DNA of 32,660 nucleotides from Halorubrum sp. CBA1125 (GTDB lineage: Archaea > Halobacteriota > Halobacteria > Halobacteriales > Haloferacaceae): NCBI RefSeq assembly GCF_009742825.1, contig NZ_WPCE01000009.1, positions 1-32,660 on the forward strand, in the 5' to 3' direction. Made by a program: the position numbers and the translations under genes. Each line of letters opens with the position of its first letter. Position 1 is the first letter of the stretch. The notes under the pieces were generated by a model. The model did no database searches. It was given only the letters and a program-made list of their open reading frames with translations, and was not told the DNA's origin. Shown here piece by piece: positions 15,388 through 22,046 of the stretch.

Positions 15388-15415
15388 GAATAGTAGTATT
15401 TCCTCCGCACTATTC
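15388..15415. repeat. Inverted repeat upstream of the ABC operon
   Basis: GAATAGT (15388-15394) and ACTATTC (15409-15415) with a 14-base spacer, about 80-105 bases before the ABC ATPase start. It could be an operator, but a match of this length may also be chance. Confidence 0.3.
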
Positions 15416-15520
15416 TGTGATGGCCGAGTTTTCGGACTTATCGAATCGAATACCCCTTCTGATTAGATGGGCCTCCGAGTTGGTCTACAACAGATGTCAT
15501 ACGACGGTCTCGGGAATCTC

Positions 15521-15559
15521 GTCGTGGTCAACACGACAGCCCTGCCGGATTCAGTCCGG
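15521..15559 (-). terminator. Two small hairpins at the end of the YHS-MaoC gene
   Basis: CCGGA-TCCGG (15545-15549 with 15555-15559) spans the stop codon, and GTCGTG-CACGAC (15521-15526 with 15532-15537) follows it. Together they may act in 3' end formation for the leftward gene; no long U-run follows. Confidence 0.3.
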
Positions 15560-16189
15560 TAGGGGATCGATCAGAACGGTGGCTGCCCCATCGAGAACGA
15601 GGCTTCCACTATCATCTTCGATCTGTGTTGTGAGTTCGTATCGGTCGTTATCGAGAACGTCGGTGATCTCACATCGGGCCGTCAGGGTGTCATCAATGCT
15701 GACTGGTCGGCGGAATTCCAAATTCTGGGAAATATAGATCGTGACTCCGGGAAAGCACGCGAGTGCAGCACTTATCATTCCCGAGACGAGCGTTCCATGA
15801 GCGATGCGGTGGCCAAACCGGGTCTTTTCAGCGAATGCCTCGTTGAGATGGACCGCGTTTGTATCTCCGGTCGCCTCTGCAAATTTCCTAACATCCTCGT
15901 CTGTGATCGTCTTCGAGAAGCGAACACTATCTCCCGTGCTAAGTGAAGATGGGTCGGTTATCGAGAGATCGAACTCTCCAGTGGCTCGACCGTATGGCAC
16001 TCGGGGGAGCGTCATTCCTCCCGATTCAACGAGATGCGGATGTGGCGTTTCGGTATACTTCTCAGGTACTTCCTCGAACACTGCTCGACAGTCTTCCGAG
16101 CAGAAGTGATACACTTTGTCGTCGTGTTCGATAGTCGGGTCGGCAGTTTCTTGTGAGACTTCCATCCCACAGACGGGGTCAACAGGCAT
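15551..16189 (-). CDS. YHS metal-binding domain fused to a MaoC-like hot-dog domain
   Basis: The 212-residue protein begins with a YHS domain, MPVDPVCGMEV to YHFCSEDC (Cys7, Cys30, Cys34). From about residue 70 it is a MaoC/R-hydratase hot-dog domain: FSKTITDEDVRKFAEATGDT, with the catalytic pair Asp109 and His114 in GDTNAVH, and FGHRIAHGTLVSGM. MaoC enzymes hydrate enoyl-CoA thioesters. Both halves look intact, so the fusion is real and not a run-on. Its 3' end lies 240 bases from the ABC operon; upstream, 12 bases after the Lrp-TRASH stop, it probably shares that transcript. A metal-linked lipid or acyl function is an inference. Confidence 0.88.
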   Translation of the reverse strand: MPVDPVCGMEVSQETADPTIEHDDKVYHFCSEDCRAVFEEVPEKYTETPHPHLVESGGMTLPRVPYGRATGEFDLSITDPSSLSTGDSVRFSKTITDEDVRKFAEATGDTNAVHLNEAFAEKTRFGHRIAHGTLVSGMISAALACFPGVTIYISQNLEFRRPVSIDDTLTARCEITDVLDNDRYELTTQIEDDSGSLVLDGAATVLIDPLPD

Positions 16190-16201
16190 TGATCTGTAGT
16201 T

Positions 16202-16795
16202 CTACTTTTCTTGAGGATTCTCGTGCTCTCCTTTGAACGCGGTCTCGCAGTCTTTGCAACAGAACTGCTGGAGTGATCCACCAACGCGGGTAGCTATTCC
16301 GTCTTCGCTGATAGTGGTTCCACAGTGTGCGCACGTAAGTACGGATTCAGTACCGTTGGCATAGGCTGAACGGGTGGCGCTTGACAGCAGTTGCACGTCG
16401 TATCGTCGCACGTCACTCAGTGGTAGACTGTGCTGCACCCAGTTTCCGACCGTAGTCCGCGGCGGTGTCGCAACAACCACGATCTCGCCCTCAGCAGTTG
16501 TGAATACGTGTTCTACGTATGGGGCCTTGAGGATCGATTCTCGAAGTGAATCTGTCTTTCCGAGCTCAGGCTGGAGGCGTACCATGACGTGTATCCGGTT
16601 TTCGTACTGTGTGAGGTCGAGATCAACGGTGAATCGACGAATGACATCATCTTGCTCCAACTGACGGACGCGTGCTGAAACGGACGGGGGTGAAAGATTT
16701 ACAGCCTCAGCAATAGTGCTGTAGGGTCGTCTCGCGTTCTCCGCTAAAAGACGGAGGATTTCGCGATCCGTGTCGTCAAGTTCTGGTTGGGTCAT
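16202..16795 (-). CDS. Lrp/AsnC-family regulator with C-terminal TRASH domain
   Basis: The 197-residue protein has an AsnC-type helix-turn-helix at 6-55 (DDTDREILRLLAENARRPYS, LSPPSVSARVRQLEQDDVIR), a central ligand-type domain, and a C-terminal TRASH zinc-ribbon with CAHC (155-158) and FCCKDC (178-183). TRASH domains bind soft metals and are known in archaeal copper regulators of the CopR/CopT type. The start at 16795 fits the family; the long upstream reading from 17095 is out of character, low-complexity and covers the small YHS gene. It lies between the 46-residue YHS protein and the YHS-MaoC gene. Confidence 0.92.
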   Translation of the reverse strand: MTQPELDDTDREILRLLAENARRPYSTIAEAVNLSPPSVSARVRQLEQDDVIRRFTVDLDLTQYENRIHVMVRLQPELGKTDSLRESILKAPYVEHVFTTAEGEIVVVATPPRTTVGNWVQHSLPLSDVRRYDVQLLSSATRSAYANGTESVLTCAHCGTTISEDGIATRVGGSLQQFCCKDCETAFKGEHENPQEK

Positions 16796-16808
16796 CGAAA
16801 GGCGGAAT

Positions 16809-16848
16809 GGGGGTGAGGGGATCGGGTGAATGGGGGTGGGTGTGGGGG
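16809..16848 (+). other. G-rich tract with G-quadruplex potential
   Basis: Six runs of three or more G (5, 4, 3, 5, 3 and 5 bases) with loops of 3, 3, 5, 1 and 3 bases lie in the gap between the YHS and Lrp-TRASH genes. On the plus strand this meets the usual quadruplex pattern; the transcripts of the flanking minus-strand genes would carry the C-rich strand. Confidence 0.6.
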
Positions 16849-16877
16849 AGCTACGACGCAGGTGTGGGGTGTGACGG

Positions 16878-17018
16878 TTAGACGTAATCCTCCGGTGTCG
16901 AGGTGAACGTCTCCTTGCAGCCCTCGGCACAGAAGTAGTACGTCTGACCGTCGTACTCAGTTGTGGCCGCCGGATCACTTTCATCGACGTCCATTCCACA
17001 GACTGGATCAGTTGCCAT
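16878..17018 (-). CDS. Small stand-alone YHS protein, 46 residues
   Basis: The frame reads MATDPVCGMDVDESDP, then YYFCAEGCKETF, and stops after EDYV. Cys7, Cys30 and Cys34 have the same spacing as in the YHS domains of the permease and the YHS-MaoC protein. GGGGTGA about eight bases before the ATG is a good Shine-Dalgarno sequence. Such mini-YHS proteins are likely metal carriers or sponges in the cytoplasm. It is the first gene of a leftward run with the Lrp-TRASH regulator and YHS-MaoC. It is shorter than usual gene-calling limits and easily missed. Confidence 0.85.
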   Translation of the reverse strand: MATDPVCGMDVDESDPAATTEYDGQTYYFCAEGCKETFTSTPEDYV

Positions 17019-17207
17019 TCGGTTTCACCCCACATCAATGGTACGAGGGCCTGAACCAAGCAATTTGTTCTTAGCAATCCAAAGTCGGGATACATAGCGA
17101 TTTGAGCCGTGCTGCACGGTTTGGCTTTTCTGACTCCACAATCAACGGTTAGTACCTCACAATCCCGAACTATCGTTCGAGTATACCAACGGATTCCTAT
17201 CTGTGTC

Positions 17208-17219
17208 CTATATAAATAC
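17208..17219 (+). promoter_or_regulatory. Strong TATA-like box, rightward
   Basis: CTATATAAATAC is one of the best TATA-box matches in the window. Its centre lies about 32 bases before the ATG at 17245, so a near-leaderless transcript would begin just before the mini-ORF. Confidence 0.55.
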
Positions 17220-17244
17220 TGGAGTCTGAACCAATTCTAAACCT

Positions 17245-17283
17245 ATGGGTCACGATCCACCACACGACAATCACGAGGAGTGA
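17245..17283 (+). CDS. Possible 12-residue His-rich peptide
   Basis: The frame reads MGHDPPHDNHEE and stop. Three histidines alternate with acidic residues, a composition seen at metal-binding termini. It lies at the right distance from a strong TATA box. It might be a real micropeptide, a leader peptide, or the remnant N-terminus of a lost metal transporter. No Shine-Dalgarno sequence is needed if leaderless. No neighbour on the plus strand would be served by it. Confidence 0.3.
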   Translation: MGHDPPHDNHEE

Positions 17284-17367
17284 AGACCCCACAGGTCCAT
17301 CCAAATTCGTGGATGCTCAAGCGTCGACGTGACGATCCGATTCTTTCTTGCGCCGTGCAAGTAGCAG

Positions 17368-18249
17368 TCAAGTAGTCTCTAGTTCCGCAACGAAGATAAC
17401 GTGTCGCAGGAACGGCAGCGCGTGGTGAGCCTTCCGTACCTGCTCAGTAATCGCTAGGGGATCGAGATCATACGCTCCTAACAGTCGTTCAATGAGAGCC
17501 CGGAGCGGGCTCGTGAGTAGCTGGAGGTACAGCGTCGTCCACTTTCGGAAGCGTCCGACGCTGTGTTTCGTGATATCTTCGACCGCTTTGAGCTCAAAGC
17601 TTGTCTCGTCGAGAGCAGCTTTGTATCCTTCAACAGTACCCAAGGACGGCATATCCCACGCATCCGCAAATGAATCGACCAATCTCCGTTCCGTTTCAGT
17701 CACGTCTGACTGCATCACGAGATCGGAGACTACGAGAACCGCCTCGGGTTCGAGGGTATCTGCGACTGTAGCGAAAACGCGATTCCGCTCGGGGAGGTAT
17801 ACGAGCGCGTCGATGGCTGTACACGCGGTAAACGAGTCCCTGGTAAACGGGAGTTGTGTCGCGTCACCGATGATGAACTCGGAATCGAGGTGCTTACCCC
17901 GTGCGTTCTCGGTTGCCATCTGGATGTTGTACGGAACGAGGTCGACACCAGTGACGTTGAAGCCGAACTGATAGGCGAGGTGGAGGGCTGGACCCCCCCG
18001 ACCGCAGCCGACATCGAGGAGGCGCACTCCGTCGGTTGTGGGTAGATGCGACGCGACCCTCGAGCCGACTTCCGTGACGAGGCGACGTTGACTCGAACCG
18101 GCTATATGTGGCTGGTACCACTCCGAGTAGCCGAGATTGAGGAACTCGTCAGTATCGAACAGGAGGTCGAACGCCCGCCAGATATCGGCTCGCTCGCCGC
18201 GGTAGGAGAACTGGTCGGTGATCCGGTTGCGTAGAGTACTTTGATCCAT
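17368..18249 (-). CDS. Class I SAM-dependent methyltransferase
   Basis: The 293-residue enzyme has SAM motif I LLDVGCGRGG (77-86), an acidic residue after strand two in VTGVDLVPYN, and IIGDATQLPF for motif II. The C-terminal half is helical, with WTTLYLQLLTSPL. It resembles small-molecule C- or O-methyltransferases of the tocopherol/sarcosine type; the acceptor cannot be told. It starts seven bases after the Cys-rich gene at 18257 and is the last gene of a DUF411-led operon. Metal or metalloid methylation is possible but there is no cysteine triad to support it clearly. Confidence 0.88.
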   Translation of the reverse strand: MDQSTLRNRITDQFSYRGERADIWRAFDLLFDTDEFLNLGYSEWYQPHIAGSSQRRLVTEVGSRVASHLPTTDGVRLLDVGCGRGGPALHLAYQFGFNVTGVDLVPYNIQMATENARGKHLDSEFIIGDATQLPFTRDSFTACTAIDALVYLPERNRVFATVADTLEPEAVLVVSDLVMQSDVTETERRLVDSFADAWDMPSLGTVEGYKAALDETSFELKAVEDITKHSVGRFRKWTTLYLQLLTSPLRALIERLLGAYDLDPLAITEQVRKAHHALPFLRHVIFVAELETT

Positions 18250-18256
18250 CGGTCAC

Positions 18257-18628
18257 CTACTCGAGTTCGGAAACCTCCGAATAGCAGTACTCGGATTCGT
18301 CGCAGTACGCGAGGTCGGCACACCCGCGAGGACGCTGGTAGTCGATTCCCTTGTGCCGCCGGAGATACGTCACGTAGCCGTCGTCCACGCGGTCTAGGAT
18401 GTCGTGACAGATCCACTTCTCCCCGAACCAAGTGGCGCCCAGATTTCGGTACGGACACAGGAAGATCGTCCGTTCGACCGAATCGATCTGTGGCGTCTCG
18501 ACGATCCGGACACCGACAAGACGATACGCGATGCGAAGACGGGTGACGACCGAGTCCGGCGTATTCGCGCCAAGGAAAAGTACGTACGCGAGCACATACC
18601 CGAGGCCATGGAGGAGTCGTCGAATCAT
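18257..18628 (-). CDS. Membrane-anchored Cys-rich protein of unknown function
   Basis: The 123-residue protein has an N-terminal hydrophobic segment LLHGLGYVLAYVLFLGA and then a soluble domain with at least six cysteines: FLCPYRNLGATWFGEKWICH, then RGCADLAYCDESEYCYSEV. The pattern suggests a metal or Fe-S site. I do not recognise the family. It is sandwiched between a DUF411 lipoprotein gene (52 bases upstream) and a methyltransferase gene (seven bases downstream), all leftward, so the three probably work together. Confidence 0.75.
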   Translation of the reverse strand: MIRRLLHGLGYVLAYVLFLGANTPDSVVTRLRIAYRLVGVRIVETPQIDSVERTIFLCPYRNLGATWFGEKWICHDILDRVDDGYVTYLRRHKGIDYQRPRGCADLAYCDESEYCYSEVSELE

Positions 18629-18680
18629 CGTTCAGGCTGTCGACTGCCGTCCCAAAGTATCTTGACCAGGTGTTCTCTGT

Positions 18681-19175
18681 TCAGATCTCGGTGTACACGT
18701 TACCTGTCTTTCCGCCGCCGAGTTTGTAGACGGTGAATGTGTCGGACTTCGTCCCGCCCATCCCCGGTGAACCGGCCGGCATCCCGGGCAACGCGATGCC
18801 GTCGATTGCCGGCTCTTCATCGAGCATCGTCGCGATAATCTCGACAGGGACGTGTCCTTCGACGACGTACTCGTCGAGGACGAGTGTGTGACAGCTCTGT
18901 AAATCCGATGGGATACCGTGTTGGCGCTTGAGATCCGCCACGTCCTCGGTTTCGGTTTCCCCGAGCGTCGTGTCGAGATGGTCCCGAAGATACGACGCAT
19001 ATCGTCCACAACAGCTACAGCCAGGTGAACTGTATTGCTGAGCGTTCGTCACTGCCAGCGTCCCCTCGATGTCCCACTCGTCCTCACTCGATGATCCTAA
19101 ACAGCCGGCAATTCCGAGTGTGACTGTCGTCGCACCGACCCGTAGTAGTCCGCGACGAGTTACGGTCCGTTCCAT
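18681..19175 (-). CDS. DUF411 metal-binding lipoprotein
   Basis: The 164-residue protein has a twin-arginine signal VTRRGLLRVGATTVTL followed by a lipobox GIAGC (Cys24), so it should be exported and lipid-anchored. The mature domain shows the DUF411 signature: SSPGCSCCGRYASYLRDHL (Cys53, Cys55, Cys56), KRQHGIPSDLQSCHTLVLDE, YVVEGHVPVEII and IALPGMPAGSPGM. DUF411 proteins are found in copper and silver resistance loci and likely bind metal with the CxCC cluster. The ATG at 19175 is chosen over an upstream TTG at 19205 as it places the twin arginine close to the N-terminus. Confidence 0.92.
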   Translation of the reverse strand: MERTVTRRGLLRVGATTVTLGIAGCLGSSSEDEWDIEGTLAVTNAQQYSSPGCSCCGRYASYLRDHLDTTLGETETEDVADLKRQHGIPSDLQSCHTLVLDEYVVEGHVPVEIIATMLDEEPAIDGIALPGMPAGSPGMGGTKSDTFTVYKLGGGKTGNVYTEI

Positions 19176-19631
19176 ATGTTCGTCACTTGGTTCGGGGGTA
19201 TTCAATTGTACGTCGACCTTTCCTGTGTATTGAGAACGGATTCAAGCACGACGGGGAAGGCGACTTTCAGTTCTGAGTAGGAAACCCCAAAGGTCAGAGT
19301 CCCGTATTCGTCTCCATGTGGCGACCCTCATCGGTCGAGGGTGCTGCCGTGACGGTTTTCCGTCAACGAGCATATCGGCCTTAAATTGCGCCCAACATGA
19401 CCCAGAGCATGACTCGTCGCACCGACTTCGACACTTCACTCCTCGAAACTGTGGGAAATACGCTCTCGTCGAACTGATGCGACTCCAAACGACGTCTCCA
19501 CTCTTTTCGAAATAGGCGTGCTATAGCGAGTTACTTGCGATAAAAGCCTCAAGTCACCACCCCAGAGACTGTTCTCCCGGTTTCGATTCTTAACAGAAAG
19601 CACGGTAAATCGTCGTTACGTATAGATATGT
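19176..19631. other. Intergenic stretch with two hairpins
   Basis: About 455 bases between the divergent DUF411 and tandem Usp genes. No convincing coding frame was found. Two perfect short inverted repeats lie side by side at 19324-19342 and 19350-19365. The rest should hold the two promoters, but no clear TATA box was identified. Confidence 0.5.
19324..19365. repeat. Two adjacent short hairpins
   Basis: ACCCTC/GAGGGT (19324-19329 with 19337-19342, loop of seven) and TGACGG/CCGTCA (19350-19355 with 19360-19365, loop TTTT). The second has a typical stable tetraloop-size hairpin. They may be part of a small RNA or a terminator, or be chance. Confidence 0.4.
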
Positions 19632-20630
19632 ATGAACTCCCCCAGCCATCTAGAAGTTCGAGAAGGTGCGGACATCAACCTGTACAACCAGATTCTCATT
19701 CCACTCTACGGAGCTGATATAAGGGACTCAGTGGTCCAATATGGTCTATCACTTGCAGAAACGTATGATGCGGCTCTCCACGTATTATCTATTCAAGATG
19801 AGGAACGCACGGAGGTGGAATCCGACCAAGTCACTAAACAAGAGGAATGGGACGCAGCAGCGGTAATTGAACCCGTGGTGGATCAGGCCCACTCGCTCGG
19901 ACTCAATGTGATACCAGCAGTGGATAGTGGGCACTCTTCAGGTGTTATTCGGGAATACGCTGAGGAGAATGATATCGATTTGCTTGTCCACCAGAAACCT
20001 ACACAGACTAGATTAGCACGAATTCTCCGGAGAGACGTCTCCAGCCACATCATTCAAAATATCTCTCTTCCTGTCTTGACGATACCTGATATGGATCCCT
20101 CTGATCCGGTAGGAGAGTTATCTACTAGTCAGTTCACAGATATTCTCGTGCCTACGGATGGATACGACGAGGCATCTGTGGCCTTCAAACATGGGCTACA
20201 AATTGCTAAACGGTATGATGCAACCCTACATGGACTTTTTGTCATTTCCGAACAGTCCTATTCGAGTCGGCCTGGATTCACGTGGGAAGAGGTCACTGAC
20301 TCTTGGGAACAGCGGGGAACTCGGCTCTTGGAGGACATTACGGAGAAGGCAGCGACCTTGGACGTTCCTGTCCGAACTACGTTGAGCTTTGGTCAACCTC
20401 AGCAGGAGATTCTCAAATACACTGAGGTGACTGACATCGACCTTGTTACAATGGGGACACGAGGATTGACTGGCATTCGTCGGCTATTACAGGGAAGCGT
20501 CGCAGCTCAAGTGATCGAGGAAGCAGATTACCCCGTTCTAACGGTTAACCGAAGGACAGCTGAATTGAAAAAACACCCGTACACCTTTCTTCGAAAGACA
20601 AACCAGAATCGGAAGTCAGGGCTATATTGA
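19632..20630 (+). CDS. Tandem universal stress protein (two UspA domains)
   Basis: The 332-residue protein has two UspA folds, at about 17-152 (NQILIPLYGADIRDSVVQYG) and 165-310 (FTDILVPTDGYDEASVAFKH). The second carries the nucleotide-binding pattern GTRGLTGIRRLLQGS (G-x2-G-x9-GS); the first lacks it (QKPTQTRLARILRRD), so it may be a structural partner. UspA proteins are cytoplasmic and linked to stress tolerance. A 10-bp inverted repeat spans the stop. Its base composition is a little more AT-rich than its neighbours, which may indicate a different origin. Confidence 0.9.
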   Translation: MNSPSHLEVREGADINLYNQILIPLYGADIRDSVVQYGLSLAETYDAALHVLSIQDEERTEVESDQVTKQEEWDAAAVIEPVVDQAHSLGLNVIPAVDSGHSSGVIREYAEENDIDLLVHQKPTQTRLARILRRDVSSHIIQNISLPVLTIPDMDPSDPVGELSTSQFTDILVPTDGYDEASVAFKHGLQIAKRYDATLHGLFVISEQSYSSRPGFTWEEVTDSWEQRGTRLLEDITEKAATLDVPVRTTLSFGQPQQEILKYTEVTDIDLVTMGTRGLTGIRRLLQGSVAAQVIEEADYPVLTVNRRTAELKKHPYTFLRKTNQNRKSGLY

Positions 20631-20648
20631 AATATTATTTTCAATATA
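20623..20648 (+). terminator. Inverted repeat across the Usp stop codon
   Basis: TATATTGAAA (20623-20632), spacer TATTAT, TTTCAATATA (20639-20648): a perfect 10-bp arm hairpin covering the stop codon, in an AT-rich stretch. It probably marks the 3' end of the tandem Usp transcript, although the stem is weak in GC. Confidence 0.5.
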
Positions 20649-20894
20649 CTAATTTCAGTCTTAAATCCAGAAATTTCTATTGCGTATTTATTTCAGTTTC
20701 TTCTACCAAACCAAAGAGTGTTAAGTTCGTTCTGCTGAATAAAGCGCGCGTACTGACCAGAAGGAAAACCAAGAAACGATAAGGCTACTCCTGAAAATCG
20801 TGTTTGTCTTCACGTTTAGGTGCATCAGATGGACGTTAGTGCGAGCAACGCGAAAAGTTAACTGGCAAATGGCTCCACGGACTGAGTTGTTGAA

Positions 20895-21182
20895 CTAGTC
20901 GTCCATGCCGGATGGGGTTTGGCCCGTAGTCGATCCCGACGGTGCCGACCCTGCGGCAAACTTGTAAACGGCGACGAGTCCCCAAATCACCAAGCCGAGC
21001 AGGATGATGCCCGCCCTAATGTCGATGGGGACCACTGCAGCGTGTTCGATTGCTCCCTCGCTATCGACTGGGTGCCCGGCTCCCAGTAGCATGTCGAGCA
21101 GGCCGATCACGACGACGCCCAAGACAACCAAGCCACCGCCGACGTACATGGCGATTTGGTCTGCCGTTGATAAGTCACTCAT
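20895..21182 (-). CDS. Small two-helix membrane protein, DoxX partner
   Basis: The 95-residue protein has two hydrophobic helices, IAMYVGGGLVVLGVVVIGLL and IILLGLVIWGLVAVYKFA, and a low-complexity tail GSAPSGSTTGQTPSGMDD. I recognise no named domain. It starts six bases after the stop of the DoxX-like gene on the same strand, so the two proteins are very likely made together and may form a membrane complex. Confidence 0.75.
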   Translation of the reverse strand: MSDLSTADQIAMYVGGGLVVLGVVVIGLLDMLLGAGHPVDSEGAIEHAAVVPIDIRAGIILLGLVIWGLVAVYKFAAGSAPSGSTTGQTPSGMDD

Positions 21183-21188
21183 TGGTAG

Positions 21189-21722
21189 TCACCCGAGGAG
21201 TTTCCGTAATCGCGTGTTCTCGAACAGTTCCATCTCACGCAGGCGGTTATCGACTGCCAGGACGCCGCCCGCTCCGAGTGCCACAATGGTTCCGAAGACC
21301 ATGATCCCAAGTAGTTCACCCGTGACCATACCGTTGGCCCAGCCGCCACCGTAGCCGTTGATGAAGTAGAAGAACAGCATCATGAAGGCACCAAAGAAGG
21401 CGGCGGTCCTCGTGAGGACACCGAGTATCAGCCCGAAACCGATGGCGGTTTGCCCAAGCGGTACCGCCACGTTGACGAACGCCAACAGGATGCCGTCGCT
21501 GAACGGCGTGACGAAGGGGGCGAGAATCGTGCCCTGAGCGGCTCCGCCGACGAACCAGCTGGCGTCGAAGGGCCACGCCCAGATCTTGTCAAGGCCGGCG
21601 TGGAGCATCCACCACCCGGCGGTCAGCCGAAGCAGCAGGATCCAATACGACAACCAGGCTCCTGAGACCGAGAACGACGTCTCAGTTCCGAGAAATCTCG
21701 TTCGAATGGATTGTGTTGACAT
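21189..21722 (-). CDS. DoxX/DoxD-like membrane protein
   Basis: The 177-residue protein has four predicted helices with the DoxX pattern: WILLLRLTAGWWMLHAGLDK, FVNVAVPLGQTAIGFGLILG, TRTAAFFGAFMMLFFYFING and a last glycine-rich helix. Relatives include the DoxD subunit of thiosulfate:quinone oxidoreductase and various redox-stress membrane proteins. The ATG at 21722 is preferred to the GTG at 21734 because GAGGTGA lies about ten bases before it. It is followed by a small two-helix membrane protein. Role in sulfur oxidation is possible but not shown. Confidence 0.88.
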   Translation of the reverse strand: MSTQSIRTRFLGTETSFSVSGAWLSYWILLLRLTAGWWMLHAGLDKIWAWPFDASWFVGGAAQGTILAPFVTPFSDGILLAFVNVAVPLGQTAIGFGLILGVLTRTAAFFGAFMMLFFYFINGYGGGWANGMVTGELLGIMVFGTIVALGAGGVLAVDNRLREMELFENTRLRKLLG

Positions 21723-22046
21723 GGCATACTTCACCTCACGACTGAGTTTATCAGAAGTGGTAAAAAGATTGGTGGTGGTTCGTGATCTCTAAGAGTCGGG
21801 GCTCATTGCAGGAACGCGGGTGTCAGAGGTGAGTTGGATGATCCTCAAGAAGGAATTCGGTCACCCTCAACGCACTGATTGTGTGCTGGGGCATGTAAGC
21901 AGGAGCACCGATGAAGCTGAGCCCACCGATTTCTGGATTTCGGAAAATTCTGTTTGAGGGACTGAATTCATCTACTGATCTAATCCTTTGTACTTACCGA
22001 TCCTCTCAGTAGCTAACAGATTCTGAGAATTTAACTCGAGTGGATA
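21723..22046. other. Intergenic stretch, no gene recognised
   Basis: About 320 bases between two leftward genes. It holds the promoter of the DoxX pair (an AT-rich CTTTTTACC region near 21760-21768 on the minus strand) and the 3' end of the geranylgeranyl reductase gene. No coding frame or strong structure was seen. Confidence 0.45.

Larger units (their letters stand above)
17019..17367. other. Intergenic stretch holding a strong TATA box and a His-rich mini-ORF
   Basis: About 350 bases between the mini-YHS gene and the convergent-facing end of the methyltransferase gene. The right half holds a TATA-like box (17208-17219) and a 12-codon His-rich frame (17245-17283). The left part should contain the YHS promoter, but no distinct box was seen. 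Confidence 0.5.

Noticed and set aside
16796-17095. N-terminal extension of the Lrp-TRASH protein (100 residues)
   Set aside because: Arg/Pro/Thr-rich low-complexity text, no family support, and it overlaps the small YHS gene in another frame. Start placed at 16795.
19242-19439. Minus-strand frame of 65 codons with several Cys residues in the DUF411-Usp gap
   Set aside because: No recognisable motif, no start signal and an arginine-rich random-looking composition; treated as non-coding.
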